A stretch of 64,000 nt of DNA from Paracoccus gahaiensis (GCF_005048225.1 NZ_SUNI01000009.1:62001-126000); one strand, 5' to 3'. Shown: positions 9,312 through 21,376, numbered from the stretch's first letter. The notes: generated by a model from the sequence alone, not told the origin. Numbers and translations: made by a program.

Positions 9312-12083
9312 TCAGCTGCCCGACCACCAGCCGCGGCGCTTGGATTGCGGCGCGCTGTCTTGCGTGGCGGGCTGCGGCTGGTTGGCCGCCGCCGGAGGGG
9401 CGGCGGGTGCCGGGGCCGGGACCGGCGCCGGGGCGACGGCATAGCGGGTGTCGTCCTCCTCGGCGGGCTCGGGCTGGGCATCCGCCGGGGCGGCGGCGCT
9501 TTCGACCAGGGCTTCGGCAACCGCCTCGGCCTCGGGGACACCCGCCTGCGACAGGCCGGTCGAGACCGGGATCACCGGCGCGTCCGGGCTGCCGAAGGGC
9601 GCTGCCGGAGCGCTGTCGGCCTGGGCCGCGCTGCGCATCTGGCTGGCCTCGGGGTCCGAGACCGGAGCGGCACCCAGATCGGGCAGCGCCTCGGCCCGGC
9701 CATCGGGGCTGTCGGCCAGATCGGCGACCTCGGGCATCGGCTCGGCCTCGACCGACCTGCGCGACCGGCCACGGCCCCGCGAGCGGGTGCGGGTGCGGCC
9801 GTTCCCGGCGGGCTCGGCCTCGGATGCGGCCTCGGCGTCCTCTGCGGGGGCAGCGTCGGAGATCGCGGCCTCCGTGGGCTGGACGGCCTCGGGTGCGCTG
9901 CGCTCGTCGTCGCGGTCGTCGCGGTCCTGACGGCCACCGCGACGGCGGCTGCGGCCCGAGCGGGTCGGCGCAGCGCTGTCCTCGGCCTCGACCTCGGGCG
10001 CGCCGGTGGCGTCCTGGGTGTCGTCTTCGTCCTCGTCATCGTCCTGATCGTCGCCCGAGCGGGCGGTCTGGCCGTCCTGATCGGGGCGGTCGCCGGGCTT
10101 GCGGCGACGACGGCGGCGACGGCGGCGTCCGCGACCCTCGCCCTCTGCGTCGCCCTCGGCGTCGGAGGCGCGCGGCTCGGCCTCGGCCTCGGCGCGGGCG
10201 GGCTCAGTGCGGGCCGGGGCGGCCTCGGCGGCGGGCGCCTCGGTGCGGGGCTCGTCGGCCTGCTCGATCTCGTCCAGATCCTCCTCGTCGTCGATGCTGG
10301 CCATCAGGTCGGCATTGACGCCCAGGGGCACCTTGGAGGGTTCGGGCAGCACGCGGGTGGCGGTCTTGAACTTCTCGATGGCGTAGTCGGGCGAGACCAG
10401 CAACGGATCGGCCTCGACCCGCACGGACATGCCGTAGCGCGCTTCGATATTCGCCACATGCTCGCGCTTGCCGTTCATCAGGAAGTTGGCCACCGCGATC
10501 GGCGCCTTGACCAGGACCTCGCGCGAGCGCTTGCGCGTGCCCTCGTCCTCTATGGCGCGCAGGATGGTCAGGGCCAGGCTGTCATCGCTGCGGATGAGGC
10601 CGGTGCCGTGGCAATGCGCACAGGGCTGGGTCGTGGATTCCAGCATGCCGGGGCGCAGGCGCTGGCGCGACATCTCCATCAGGCCGAAGCCCGAGATGCG
10701 GCCGATCTGGATGCGCGCGCGGTCGGATTTCAGCTTGTCCTTGATGCGCTTTTCCACCGCCGCGTTGTTGCGACGTTCATCCATGTCGATGAAGTCGATG
10801 ACGATCAGGCCGGCCAGGTCGCGCAGGCGCAATTGGCGGGCGACCTCGTCGGCGGCCTCCAGGTTGGTCTTGAGCGCGGTCTCCTCGATCGAGCCTTCCT
10901 TGGTGGCGCGGCCCGAGTTCACGTCGATGGCGACCAGCGCCTCGGTGATGCCGATGACGATGTAGCCGCCCGATTTCAGCTGGACGGTCGGGTTGAACAT
11001 GCCCGCCAGATAGCTTTCGACCTGGAAGCGCGCAAACAGCGGCATCTGGTCCTGGTAATGCTTCACGCTGTCCGTGTGGGTCGGCATGATCATCTGCATG
11101 AAGTCGCGGGCGGCGTGATAGCCGCGCTCGCCCTCGACCAGCACCTCGTCGATGTCCTTGGAGTAGAGATCGCGGATGTTGCGCTTGATCAGGTCGCCTT
11201 CCTCGTAGATCGGCGCGGGCGCGATCGAGCGGAAGGTCAGTTCGCGGATCTGTTCCCACAGGCGCAGCAGGTATTCGTAATCGCGGCGGATCTCGGTCCG
11301 GGTGCGTTCGCTGCCCGCGGTGCGGATGATCAGGCCGGCGCCCTTCGGCACGTCCAGCTCGCCCGCGATGTCCTTGAGCTTCTTGCGGTCGGCCGCGTTG
11401 GTGATCTTGCGGGAAATCCCGCCGCCGCGCGCGGTGTTCGGCATCAGGACGCAGTAGCGGCCCGGCAGCGACAGGTAGGTGGTCAGCGCGGCGCCCTTGT
11501 TGCCGCGTTCCTCCTTGACGACCTGCACCAGCATGATCTGGCGGACCTTCACGACCTCCTGGATCTTGTAGCGGCGGGCGCGGGGCTTTCGGGGGGCGCG
11601 GACCTCTTCGGTCACGTCCTCGTCGGCCACCGATTCGATGTCGTCGTCCTTGTCCGAGGCGTCCTGGCCCTCGGCGTCCTGGCCGTCATCGCCCTCCGAG
11701 GTCGCCTCGTCCTGCGCCTCGGCACGTTCGGCGCGTTCAGCGCGCGAGTTGCGGCGCGAACGGCCCCGTTCTTCCTCGGCCTCCTGGGCGTCGGCATGGG
11801 CGCGGTCCTCGGCCATCAGCGCGTCGCGGTCGGCGGCGGGGATCTGGTAATAGTCGGGATGGATCTCGGCGAAGGCCAGGAATCCGTGGCGGTTTCCGCC
11901 GTAGTCGATGAAGGCCGCCTGCAGCGAGGGCTCGACCCGCGTCACCTTGGCGAGGTAGATGTTCCCCGCGATCTGGCGGCGGTTGGCCGTCTCGAAGTCA
12001 AACTCCTCGACCTTGGTTCCGTCGACCACGACCACCCGAGTTTCCTCGGCATGGGTGGCGTCGATCAGCATTTTCATTGCCAT
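9312..12083 (-). CDS. rne: Ribonuclease E/G family endoribonuclease (RNase E)
   Basis: Essential endonuclease for mRNA decay and for rRNA/tRNA processing, and degradosome scaffold. The 923 residues begin MAMKMLIDATHAEETRVVVV. An S1 domain near residues 35-190 is interrupted by a long charged insert (about 95-170) typical of alphaproteobacteria. The catalytic DNase I-like segment contains VAIDVNSGRATKEG and GLIVIDFIDMDERRN, and the zinc-link is PCAHCHGTG near residue 486. After about residue 600 the protein is low complexity, alternating Ala/Glu-rich acidic tracts with arginine clusters (GRRRRRRRRRRK and others), as expected for the disordered scaffold half. The gene is monocistronic with a long leader. 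Confidence 0.95.
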   Translation of the reverse strand: MAMKMLIDATHAEETRVVVVDGTKVEEFDFETANRRQIAGNIYLAKVTRVEPSLQAAFIDYGGNRHGFLAFAEIHPDYYQIPAADRDALMAEDRAHADAQEAEEERGRSRRNSRAERAERAEAQDEATSEGDDGQDAEGQDASDKDDDIESVADEDVTEEVRAPRKPRARRYKIQEVVKVRQIMLVQVVKEERGNKGAALTTYLSLPGRYCVLMPNTARGGGISRKITNAADRKKLKDIAGELDVPKGAGLIIRTAGSERTRTEIRRDYEYLLRLWEQIRELTFRSIAPAPIYEEGDLIKRNIRDLYSKDIDEVLVEGERGYHAARDFMQMIMPTHTDSVKHYQDQMPLFARFQVESYLAGMFNPTVQLKSGGYIVIGITEALVAIDVNSGRATKEGSIEETALKTNLEAADEVARQLRLRDLAGLIVIDFIDMDERRNNAAVEKRIKDKLKSDRARIQIGRISGFGLMEMSRQRLRPGMLESTTQPCAHCHGTGLIRSDDSLALTILRAIEDEGTRKRSREVLVKAPIAVANFLMNGKREHVANIEARYGMSVRVEADPLLVSPDYAIEKFKTATRVLPEPSKVPLGVNADLMASIDDEEDLDEIEQADEPRTEAPAAEAAPARTEPARAEAEAEPRASDAEGDAEGEGRGRRRRRRRRRKPGDRPDQDGQTARSGDDQDDDEDEDDTQDATGAPEVEAEDSAAPTRSGRSRRRGGRQDRDDRDDERSAPEAVQPTEAAISDAAPAEDAEAASEAEPAGNGRTRTRSRGRGRSRRSVEAEPMPEVADLADSPDGRAEALPDLGAAPVSDPEASQMRSAAQADSAPAAPFGSPDAPVIPVSTGLSQAGVPEAEAVAEALVESAAAPADAQPEPAEEDDTRYAVAPAPVPAPAPAAPPAAANQPQPATQDSAPQSKRRGWWSGS

Positions 12084-12459
12084 GTTCTTGTCTTTCGCGC
12101 AGCCGGAGGCCGGGCGGCGCCAGTGACGCCCTCCGGACCGGTCTGCGATGGGATGGGGACACGGGCGCGCGACCGGCGACGACGTTCGGACCGGCGGGGC
12201 GCATGGCCCGCTTGTCCTGAAGTCTGCCGTCCAAAGCGCGCGTCATCGCGTCTGTTCCTTCGAATGACCCGGTGCCTGAAGGCCGCCGGGCCGCTGTCGG
12301 TGTCGCCCCCTGCGCGGTCCCGGAGAACGGTGGCGCGGCATGGGGGCGTGTTTTCCGCGAGACGCCCCCGCTGGCCCGGATCGGGGTCGAAGGTGTCGCG
12401 CTGCGAAACTGTCGGCGCGCGGCAACCCCCGATTGCGGAGCCGCCTTGCACATGGCACC
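12084..12459 (-). promoter_or_regulatory. Long 5' leader of rne
   Basis: No gene fits between rne and the MocR regulator (12084-12599). If the promoter at 12460-12489 is used, the rne mRNA has an untranslated leader of about 370 nucleotides. In enterobacteria rne also has a long leader through which RNase E represses its own mRNA; a similar role here is inference from length and position. The sequence is GC-rich with several short inverted repeats but no U-rich hairpin I can define by eye. Confidence 0.4.
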
Positions 12460-12489
12460 AGCATAGAGGGGGGCTTGGGGAAAATTCAA
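12460..12489 (-). promoter_or_regulatory. Candidate sigma-70 promoter of rne
   Basis: Minus-strand hexamers TTGAAT (12484-12489) and TATGCT (12460-12465) are separated by 18 bases in a region locally richer in A/T than its surroundings. Good match to the consensus for a GC-rich genome; not verified. Confidence 0.5.
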
Positions 12490-12599
12490 TGCCCAAAACG
12501 TCTGCTGCCCCGGGACGGGCAATTTCGGGCCGGGCAACGGGGCACGGGAGAGGCGCGACCTGCCTCCGCCGGCACCCTCGGCCTGTCTGCCGCCGGGCG

Positions 12600-13988
12600 T
12601 CAGACGACGGTGCGGGCCGGGATCCGGGGCTGGGCGATCAGCGCGGCCAGCTGCACCAGCCCCTCCTCCAGCACCGCGCGGTCCGGGGCGATCCCCAGGG
12701 ACAGGCGCACGGCCTGCGCGGGGTCCGGCGACACCGCGAAGGCCTGGGCGGCAACGATGGACACGCCCGCCCGCTCGGCATGATCGGCGAAGGCGCCCGC
12801 CCGCCAGGGATCGGGCAGGGACAGCCAGAGGTGGTGCCCCTGGGGATCCGCCGCGATCCGCTGCCCGGCGAAGACCCGGGCGGCCAGCGCCTGGCGCAGG
12901 GTGTTCTCGGCCCGGATGGCGGTGGCGATCTGATCGATCACCCCGTCGAGGATCCAGCGGCTGGCCGTGGCCGCCAGAAGCGGCGGGGCCATCAGGATCG
13001 TGGCGCGCAGCACCGCGGCCAGTTGCCTCGCCTGCCCGGCATCCGGGGCGACGACATAGGCCACGCGCAGCGCAGGCGTCACGCATTTCGAGAGCGTCGC
13101 CAGATGCCAGGTCAGTTCGGGGGCGAGGCTGGCAAAGGCCGGGTGCGGGTCCGCCTGCAGGGCCGAATAGGGATCGTCCTCGAGGATCGCGACCCCGTGG
13201 CGGCGCGCGATGGCCGCGATCCGGTGGCGGCGCGCCTCGGAGAGCGTGGCGGTGGTGGGGTTGTCGATGGCCGGGATGACATACAGCGCCTTGGGCGGCG
13301 CCTGCCGGCAGAGGCGGTCGAAATCCTCGGGGATCAGCCCGCCCGCATCCATCGCGACGGGGTCGATCGGCACGCCCTGCTGGGCCGCGACCGCCCTGAG
13401 GCCCGGATAGGTCAGCGCGCCGGCGGCCAGCCGGTCGCCGGGCGACAGCAGCAGGCGGCCGAGGGCAAAGAGCGCGGATTGCGCGCCGGCGGCCAGCAGG
13501 ATCCGGTCGGCGGCAATCGGGCCCATCCGGCCCGACAGCCACTGCGCGGCGGCCTGCCGGTCGGCAGGCGCCCCGGCGCTGTCCTGATAATGCAGGCTGA
13601 GGCTGCCGCGCGGTCCCGACAGCACCGCCTGCATCGCCTGCGCGAACAGCGTGCGGAAATCCACCGAGTCGGGCTGCGGCGGGATGTTCATGCTGAGATC
13701 CAGGATCGGCGGCAGGTTTGCGCCGGTCTGAGCCGCCCCGCCCTGCCCCATATCATCGCGCACGAAGGTCCCCCGCCCGGCCTGCGCGGCGACCAGCCCC
13801 CGGCGCCGCGCCTCGTTGAAGGCGCGGGTGACCGTGGTCAGATCGACCTCGAGCGCCTCGGCGATGCTGCGCTGTGCGGGCAGGCGTTCGCCCGGCACCA
13901 GGCGTCCGCGCCGGATATCCGCCTCCAGCGCCTCGACGATGCCGAGATATTTCAGGGGGGCCGTCTCGATGACGCGGGGCGTCCACAT
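12600..13988 (-). CDS. MocR/PdxR-type regulator: GntR HTH fused to aminotransferase-like domain
   Basis: The 462 residues have a GntR winged helix at about 5-75 ([25 protein letters not shown]), a linker, and a fold-type I aminotransferase domain from about 95. The PLP-binding lysine is visible in [16 protein letters not shown] near residue 300. MocR regulators usually bind PLP or a PLP-aldimine and control a nearby, often divergent, gene. The divergent neighbour is a DUF983 gene, an unusual target. Three copies of TGTATGGC between the two genes are likely operator half-sites. Target and ligand are unknown. Confidence 0.85.
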   Translation of the reverse strand: MWTPRVIETAPLKYLGIVEALEADIRRGRLVPGERLPAQRSIAEALEVDLTTVTRAFNEARRRGLVAAQAGRGTFVRDDMGQGGAAQTGANLPPILDLSMNIPPQPDSVDFRTLFAQAMQAVLSGPRGSLSLHYQDSAGAPADRQAAAQWLSGRMGPIAADRILLAAGAQSALFALGRLLLSPGDRLAAGALTYPGLRAVAAQQGVPIDPVAMDAGGLIPEDFDRLCRQAPPKALYVIPAIDNPTTATLSEARRHRIAAIARRHGVAILEDDPYSALQADPHPAFASLAPELTWHLATLSKCVTPALRVAYVVAPDAGQARQLAAVLRATILMAPPLLAATASRWILDGVIDQIATAIRAENTLRQALAARVFAGQRIAADPQGHHLWLSLPDPWRAGAFADHAERAGVSIVAAQAFAVSPDPAQAVRLSLGIAPDRAVLEEGLVQLAALIAQPRIPARTVV

Positions 13989-14018
13989 GCTGGGCCTTCG
14001 ATCCTGACCGCCAGGGAA

Positions 14019-14195
14019 TGTATGGCCTTGTCTTCATGTCGGGTTCGGCGGGGAAGTTCAACCGGCAGGCGGAGGTTCCGGGACCCTTTTCCTGTCCCTG
14101 CTGGGTCGATCCGGCAGGCGCAGCCCCGGTGCATCGGCGGGCTGCGGCATCGCAGCCCGGATTTCCCCTTGAAGTGTATGGCCCATAGCCATACA
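14019..14195. promoter_or_regulatory. Repeated TGTATGGC sites, candidate MocR operator
   Basis: The 334-base gap between the MocR gene and the DUF983 gene contains no supported gene. It holds TGTATGGC at 14019-14026 and, at 14175-14195, a perfect inverted repeat TGTATGGC-N5-GCCATACA. MocR regulators commonly bind two or three repeats of this size in divergent intergenic regions, so these are candidate operators for both autoregulation and target control. The rest of the gap (14027-14174) shows no clear feature. Confidence 0.55.
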
Positions 14196-14322
14196 TTGCG
14201 CCTCGGACATCCGGGCGTGCCCGCGCAGGCGGTGCGCGGCCCGGCGGTCCCGGCCCTGCGACGACGGGCCGGACCTTTCGGCGGAGGGGCGATCCGCGAT
14301 CTGCAACAAGGCGGAGCTGGCC

Positions 14323-14688
14323 ATGGCCGACGAGCGTGACACGAAACTGGCCTCGATGCGGGGGTTGATGAATCGCTGCCCCAATTGCGGCGAGGGAAAG
14401 ATCCTGCAGGGCTATCTGGCCGTGATCCCCGAATGTACCCATTGCGGCGTCGAGTTCAGGCGCTTTCCGGCGGCGGACGGGCCGGCCTTCTTCACCTCGA
14501 CCATCATGCTGCTGCTGCTGATCCCGCTCTTGGGCTTCACCTGGGTGCTGTTCCGGCCCAGCCCGCTGATGCTGCTGGCCATCGTGGGCGTGGTCACCGC
14601 CGTCCTGACGATGATCCTGCTGCGCTTCATCAAGAGCGCCTTCATCGGCTATCTCTGGGCGCATGACGAGCAGGACCGCGGCGCTTAG
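14323..14688 (+). CDS. DUF983 family protein (zinc-ribbon, two membrane helices)
   Basis: The 121 residues start MADERDTKLASMRGLMNRCPNCG. Two CxxC knuckles (CPNCGEG near 19 and CTHCGVEF near 38) form a likely zinc ribbon. They are followed by two membrane helices (about 58-78 and 82-103, ILLRFIKSAF). DUF983 proteins occur widely in alphaproteobacteria and have been linked to cytochrome oxidase loci, but no activity is established. A purine-rich AAGGCGGAG stands 6 bases before the ATG. It is divergent from the MocR gene. Confidence 0.85.
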   Translation: MADERDTKLASMRGLMNRCPNCGEGKILQGYLAVIPECTHCGVEFRRFPAADGPAFFTSTIMLLLLIPLLGFTWVLFRPSPLMLLAIVGVVTAVLTMILLRFIKSAFIGYLWAHDEQDRGA

Positions 14689-14805
14689 GGCATCCCCTTC
14701 TCCCCGTTGCGCGTGCAACGTCACGCAGGGGTAACGCGATCTTCACCCCGCTGTCGCAGCCTGCCGGTATTCCTGTCAGGGACGGAACGGCGCGGAGGGT
14801 GCGGG

Positions 14806-15690
14806 ATGCCGGTGGTGGCGGTGAATGCCGGAGAGGCCCTGCCCGAGACGCTGCGCCACGCCGCGCGCGCCCTGCCCCCGGGCGCCCCCATCGTCGTCAT
14901 GCTGCACGGCTATCGCTATTCCCCCCGCCTGCCCGCCCATGATCCGCACCGCCATATCCTGTCGCCCGAGGCCGGGCCCGGCGGCGTGTCCTGGCCCGCG
15001 GCGCTGGGATTCACCGGCGATCCGGCCGAGGGGCTGGCCGTGGCCTTCGGATGGGAGGCGCGGGGCCGGCTGCGCGCCGCCTATGCGCGGGCAGAGGAGG
15101 CGGGGGCGGGACTTGGCGCGCTGATCGGGGATCTGGCGGCGCTGGCGGGGCGTCCGGTCGGGCTGATCGGCCATTCGCTGGGCGCGAGGGTGGCCCTGCA
15201 GGCGCTGGCGGCGGCCCCGGCGGGCAGCATCGGCCGCATCGTCGCGCTGAACGCCGCCGAGTTCCAGGACGTGGCGCTGGCGGCGCTGGAGCGGCCCGCC
15301 GGGCAGATGGCCGAGATCCTCAACGTCACCGCGCGCGAGAACGACCCCTTCGATTTCGGGCTGGAGATGCTGCTGTCGGCAGGCCGGCGGCGTGCCCTGG
15401 GGGCGGGGCTGGCGCAGCCGCGCGCCAATTGGGTGGATCTGCAGATCGACGATGCCGCCACGCTGGACGCTCTGGCGGATCTGGGCTTTCCGACGGCGCG
15501 GGGGCGGCGGCTGATGTCGCACTGGACCCCCTATCTGCGCGAGGGGCTGTTCGAGGTCTATCGTGCCGCCCTGTGCCACCCCTGGGCGCTGCACCTGGGG
15601 CTGCTGCGCCACCACCTGCCCACGCGCCCGCAGCCGCGCTGGTCGGGACTGCGCGCCCTGCCCCCGGCGCTGCCGGGGCTGCGGGCCTGA
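14806..15690 (+). CDS. Alpha/beta-hydrolase family protein
   Basis: I start at the ATG at 14806 (MPVVAVNAGEALPETLRH, 294 aa) because GGAGGG stands just upstream; an upstream in-frame start adds a basic, non-conserved piece. The fold is shown by the oxyanion-region strand APIVVMLHGYRYSP near residue 30, the nucleophile elbow GLIGHSLGAR near residue 121 (catalytic Ser) and a C-terminal His candidate in SHWTPYLREGLF. The middle mentions AEF and NDPFDFG, where the acid would lie. Substrate is unknown; the stop is 4 bases from the convergent yciB stop. Confidence 0.75.
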   Translation: MPVVAVNAGEALPETLRHAARALPPGAPIVVMLHGYRYSPRLPAHDPHRHILSPEAGPGGVSWPAALGFTGDPAEGLAVAFGWEARGRLRAAYARAEEAGAGLGALIGDLAALAGRPVGLIGHSLGARVALQALAAAPAGSIGRIVALNAAEFQDVALAALERPAGQMAEILNVTARENDPFDFGLEMLLSAGRRRALGAGLAQPRANWVDLQIDDAATLDALADLGFPTARGRRLMSHWTPYLREGLFEVYRAALCHPWALHLGLLRHHLPTRPQPRWSGLRALPPALPGLRA

Positions 15691-15694
15691 CGCC

Positions 15695-16312
15695 CTAGAG
15701 GGGCGCGTCGTCATCCTTGGCGGCGGCCTCGGGCAGGGCGTGGTCGCGGTAGAGCCGCGCATTGCCCAGAAGGAAGGCGAACAGCAGGATCGGCAGGCCG
15801 AAGGTCTTGAACCAGACCCAGGTGCTGTCGGACATGCTGCGCCAGATCACCTCGTTGGCCAAGGCCAGCACCAGGAAGAACACCGCCATGCGCGCGGTCA
15901 GCTTGCGCCAGCCATGGGCGTCCATGGGCAAGGCCTCGCCCAGCACCGCGCCCAGCCAGTTGCGGCGCAGGGCCAGGCTGGCGCCCAGGATGGCCGCGAA
16001 CAGGACGTAGATGATCGTGGGCTTGAGCTTGAAGAAGCGCGGGTCGTTCAGCCAGATCGACAGCCCGCCGAAGACGGTGACCAGCACCAGCGTCGCCACC
16101 TGCATGGGCGACAGCTTGCCGGTCAGGCGCCATTGCACGGCGGTGGCCAGGAACAGCGCCGGGATGAAGGCCAGCGTGGCCAGGATGAAGCCCCCGTAAT
16201 CGCGGCCCCACATCACCACCGTGTCGTTGCGATACAGCATGAAGACCGCGAAGAACACGATCAGCGGGCCGAATTCCAATGCCGGCTTGACCCAGGGTCT
16301 GGTGGTCTGCAT
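15695..16312 (-). CDS. yciB: Inner membrane-spanning protein YciB (septation protein A family)
   Basis: The family (also called IspZ) consists of five- or six-helix membrane proteins implicated in envelope integrity and septation. I use the ATG at 16312 (MQTTRPWVKPALEFGPLIVF, 205 aa), which gives the family length and the conserved N-terminal K-x-x-L-E-x-GP-L segment. Further signatures are KPTIIYVLFAAILG near residue 95 and NEVIWRSMSDSTWVWFKTFG near residue 145. The EamA transporter gene follows upstream with 29 bases between, a common Rhodobacterales pairing, probably one transcript. Confidence 0.88.
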   Translation of the reverse strand: MQTTRPWVKPALEFGPLIVFFAVFMLYRNDTVVMWGRDYGGFILATLAFIPALFLATAVQWRLTGKLSPMQVATLVLVTVFGGLSIWLNDPRFFKLKPTIIYVLFAAILGASLALRRNWLGAVLGEALPMDAHGWRKLTARMAVFFLVLALANEVIWRSMSDSTWVWFKTFGLPILLFAFLLGNARLYRDHALPEAAAKDDDAPL

Positions 16313-16341
16313 GCGTCTGCCTTCCCGTCCGGCCGCCCTGG

Positions 16342-17241
16342 TCAGGCGGCGAATTCTACGATCACCGCGCCTGCCGCGATCAGCGCCATCAGCACCGCGC
16401 GGCGCGCGCCCACCTTTTCGCCCAGGATGACCCAGCCCACAAGGGCCGCGAAGACGGTCGAGGTCTCGCGCAGGACCGCCGCCCGCCCGACCTCGTCCAG
16501 CCGGGTGGCCAGCATGATCGATCCGAAGCTCGCAAAGGCCACCAGCGCGCCGATCCCGCCGCGCAGCGCCAGGGGGCCGATCTGGTCGCGCGGCAGGCGG
16601 ATCAGGCTGCGCGCCATCCAGAGCGGCATGAAGATCGCGTCCAGCACGAAGAACCACGCGAGGAAGGTGAAGGGATCGGCCGCCTGCCGGATGCCCCAGG
16701 CATCATAGGTGGTGTAGAGCGCCACCATCGCGCCCGTCGCCACCGCCCAGGCCAGTGCCGGGACCAGGGTGTCGCGCCCGACCTGCAGCTTGCGCAGGCT
16801 GTTCACCGCCAGACCGAAGATGCTGCCCACCAGCAGTCCCAGCCCCAGCCACTGGATGGTGTTGAACCGCTCGTCAAAGACCAGCATCGCGGCCAGCACC
16901 GCGAACAGAGGCGCCGTGCCGCGCACCACCGGATAGACCACCGTATAGGCGCCGCGCTGATAGGTCAGCGCCTGCGCGACCTTGTAGGCGATGTGGATGA
17001 TCATCGCGCCCAGCAGGACCGGCCACAGCGCCGGGTCGGGCCATGGCACCAGGAACAGCGCCACCGGCAGCGCCATCAGCCCATAGCTGAGGTCGATGCC
17101 GGCCCGGCTGATCCAGGGATCGTGCCGCCCCTTCTGCAACGCCCCGAAGACCGCATGCAGGAAGGCCGCCGACAGCGCCAGAATCGACGCCAGACGCGCA
17201 CCCTCGGCAGTGCCGGACAGCTGGATGATCAGATCGCCCAT
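16342..17241 (-). CDS. EamA/DMT-superfamily transporter
   Basis: A 299-residue protein with about ten hydrophobic helices in two homologous halves, typical of drug/metabolite transporters. The motifs PVVRGTAPLFAVLAAMLVFDER (first half, split by one position) and VLRETSTVFAALVGWVILGEK (second half) occupy the characteristic end-of-repeat positions with acidic residues. Substrate cannot be told. It is probably co-transcribed with yciB. Start MGDLIIQLSGTAEG at 17241 is the first in-frame ATG. Confidence 0.85.
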   Translation of the reverse strand: MGDLIIQLSGTAEGARLASILALSAAFLHAVFGALQKGRHDPWISRAGIDLSYGLMALPVALFLVPWPDPALWPVLLGAMIIHIAYKVAQALTYQRGAYTVVYPVVRGTAPLFAVLAAMLVFDERFNTIQWLGLGLLVGSIFGLAVNSLRKLQVGRDTLVPALAWAVATGAMVALYTTYDAWGIRQAADPFTFLAWFFVLDAIFMPLWMARSLIRLPRDQIGPLALRGGIGALVAFASFGSIMLATRLDEVGRAAVLRETSTVFAALVGWVILGEKVGARRAVLMALIAAGAVIVEFAA

Positions 17242-17298
17242 CGCCGTCCCATGGCGCAGGCTTGCAGGATGTGCAAGTCCGCGCGCGCCGGACCGGGT

Positions 17299-18291
17299 TC
17301 AGTCCAGACGGATGGCGGCCAGGATCGCGCCGGGCAGATGCTGGGGCGTCAGCATTGTCTGGACCAGCAGGGCGTGGCGGGTGTCCTCGGGGAAGCGGTC
17401 ATCCTCGACCTGCTGCGCGCGCACGGTCAGGCGCAGGGGCGTCAAGCCGTCCCATCGCGACAGATGCTGCACCTCCAGCACGACATTGCTGTAGATCATC
17501 GACTTGCCGCGATTCTCGCCGGCGCGGACCTCGACGGGCCGGTGGGGCGCATAGCGGACCAGCACGACGTCGATGCTGGCGCCCAGATCGGACAGCGGCA
17601 TCAACTCGATGGCCTCGCCCTGCGCGGTGGGCTCTCGCTGGACGCTGAGCAGTGCGGGCGCCATCAGATGCGCGTCGATCAGCCCCATCAGCTCGGCCGG
17701 GCCCGGCGCCACCGCCGTGTCCTGCCCGCCCACGATCATCTGCGGGGTATAGACCGAGCGCTCGCCCGCCGCGCGGGCATAGGCGGACTGCCGCGCGGTG
17801 AATTCCGGCTTGGCGAAGCTGTCGGCCCAGCCCAGGTAATCCCAGTAGTCGACATGGAAGGACAGGGCCAGCACCTCGGGCTTGCCGGCCAGCAGGGTCA
17901 GCATCGCATCGGCGGGCGGGCAGGACGAGCAGCCCTGCGAGGTGAACAGCTCGACCACCACGGGCAGCGTGGACGAGGGCAGCTGGGCGGTCATCGGCGG
18001 CGCGACATCAAGCGCCGAGAAGGTGCCGCCGCCCGCCGATTCCATCAGCGACAGCGCGGTGGGCGATTGCCGCCCGGGATCCGGCGGCGCCAGGATCAGC
18101 GGCGCCTCGCCCGGGGATGCGGTGTCGACCGAAGGATCCTGCGCGGAGGCGGAGGGGGGTGCCTCGACGGGTGCCTGCGCTGCCGCCGGGCTGCCCAGCA
18201 GCGCCAGGGACGTCAGCCCCGCCACCGCCCATGCGCGCAGGCCGGGCCACATGCCCGCCCCCTGCATCTCCGGTCGCGGCGTCCTGGCCAT
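17299..18291 (-). CDS. DUF1223 protein, secreted thioredoxin-like
   Basis: The ATG at 18291 gives 330 residues with an N-terminal signal sequence (AWAVAGLTSLALLGSPAAAQA, cleavage after about residue 37). A proline- and serine-rich linker of about 70 residues leads to a thioredoxin-like domain with VVELFTSQGCSSCPPADAML, in which CSSC resembles a redox or metal-binding CxxC. Further DUF1223 motifs are FHVDYWDYLGWADSF and YTPQMIVGGQ. The linker is longer than I expect for the family. The start is divergent from acnA with 234 bases between. Periplasmic role unknown. Confidence 0.82.
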   Translation of the reverse strand: MARTPRPEMQGAGMWPGLRAWAVAGLTSLALLGSPAAAQAPVEAPPSASAQDPSVDTASPGEAPLILAPPDPGRQSPTALSLMESAGGGTFSALDVAPPMTAQLPSSTLPVVVELFTSQGCSSCPPADAMLTLLAGKPEVLALSFHVDYWDYLGWADSFAKPEFTARQSAYARAAGERSVYTPQMIVGGQDTAVAPGPAELMGLIDAHLMAPALLSVQREPTAQGEAIELMPLSDLGASIDVVLVRYAPHRPVEVRAGENRGKSMIYSNVVLEVQHLSRWDGLTPLRLTVRAQQVEDDRFPEDTRHALLVQTMLTPQHLPGAILAAIRLD

Positions 18292-18395
18292 CCGATGATT
18301 CCCGTCCCGCTTCACATCGGCCCTGATAGCGGCTGACGGGCCGAAAGACCAAATCAAGGCTTCGTCACCATGCCCCGGTTCCGGGTCCGTGCCTC

Positions 18396-18433
18396 TTGAG
18401 CAACAGCGCCGGGTATGGTATGCAATCGCATAC
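18396..18433 (+). promoter_or_regulatory. Candidate acnA promoter and operator
   Basis: TTGAGC (18396-18401) and TATGCA (18419-18424) are 17 bases apart. A perfect inverted repeat GTATGC-AATC-GCATAC (18418-18433) overlaps this -10. The A/T-rich palindrome stands out in GC-rich surroundings and could bind a dimeric regulator, for example a GntR/FCD protein; which one is unknown. Confidence 0.45.
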
Positions 18434-18525
18434 AATGATGCGGCGCCACCTTGCATGAGCCCCCGCGATGGGGCAACACAAGGCAGACGCTGGACCCATC
18501 CATTCTTGCAGACAGGGAGGCCTTG

Positions 18526-21306
<2,781 letters not shown>

Positions 21307-21328
21307 CGAAGTCGCCCTTGTGACGATG

Positions 21329-21361
21329 AAAGCCCCCGGCAGGTCGCCGGGGGCTTTTTTT
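21329..21361 (+). terminator. Rho-independent terminator of acnA
   Basis: AAAGCCCCCGGC, a short loop AGGTC, then GCCGGGGGCTTTTTTT: a strong GC stem directly followed by a run of T's, 22 bases after the acnA stop. Confidence 0.93.
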
Positions 21362-21376
21362 GTCAGGTCGGATCAT

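Noticed and set aside
7419..14339. Plus-strand open frame of about 2,300 codons opposite ftsW, ccdA, rne and the MocR gene
   Set aside because: Its translation is a His/Gln/Arg/Gly-rich mixture with no domain, and it is the mirror of several well-identified minus-strand genes. High GC makes such antisense frames long.
14707..14805. N-terminal extension of the alpha/beta hydrolase from an upstream ATG
   Set aside because: Arg-rich sequence without hydrolase features; a GGAGGG ribosome site directly precedes the ATG at 14806.
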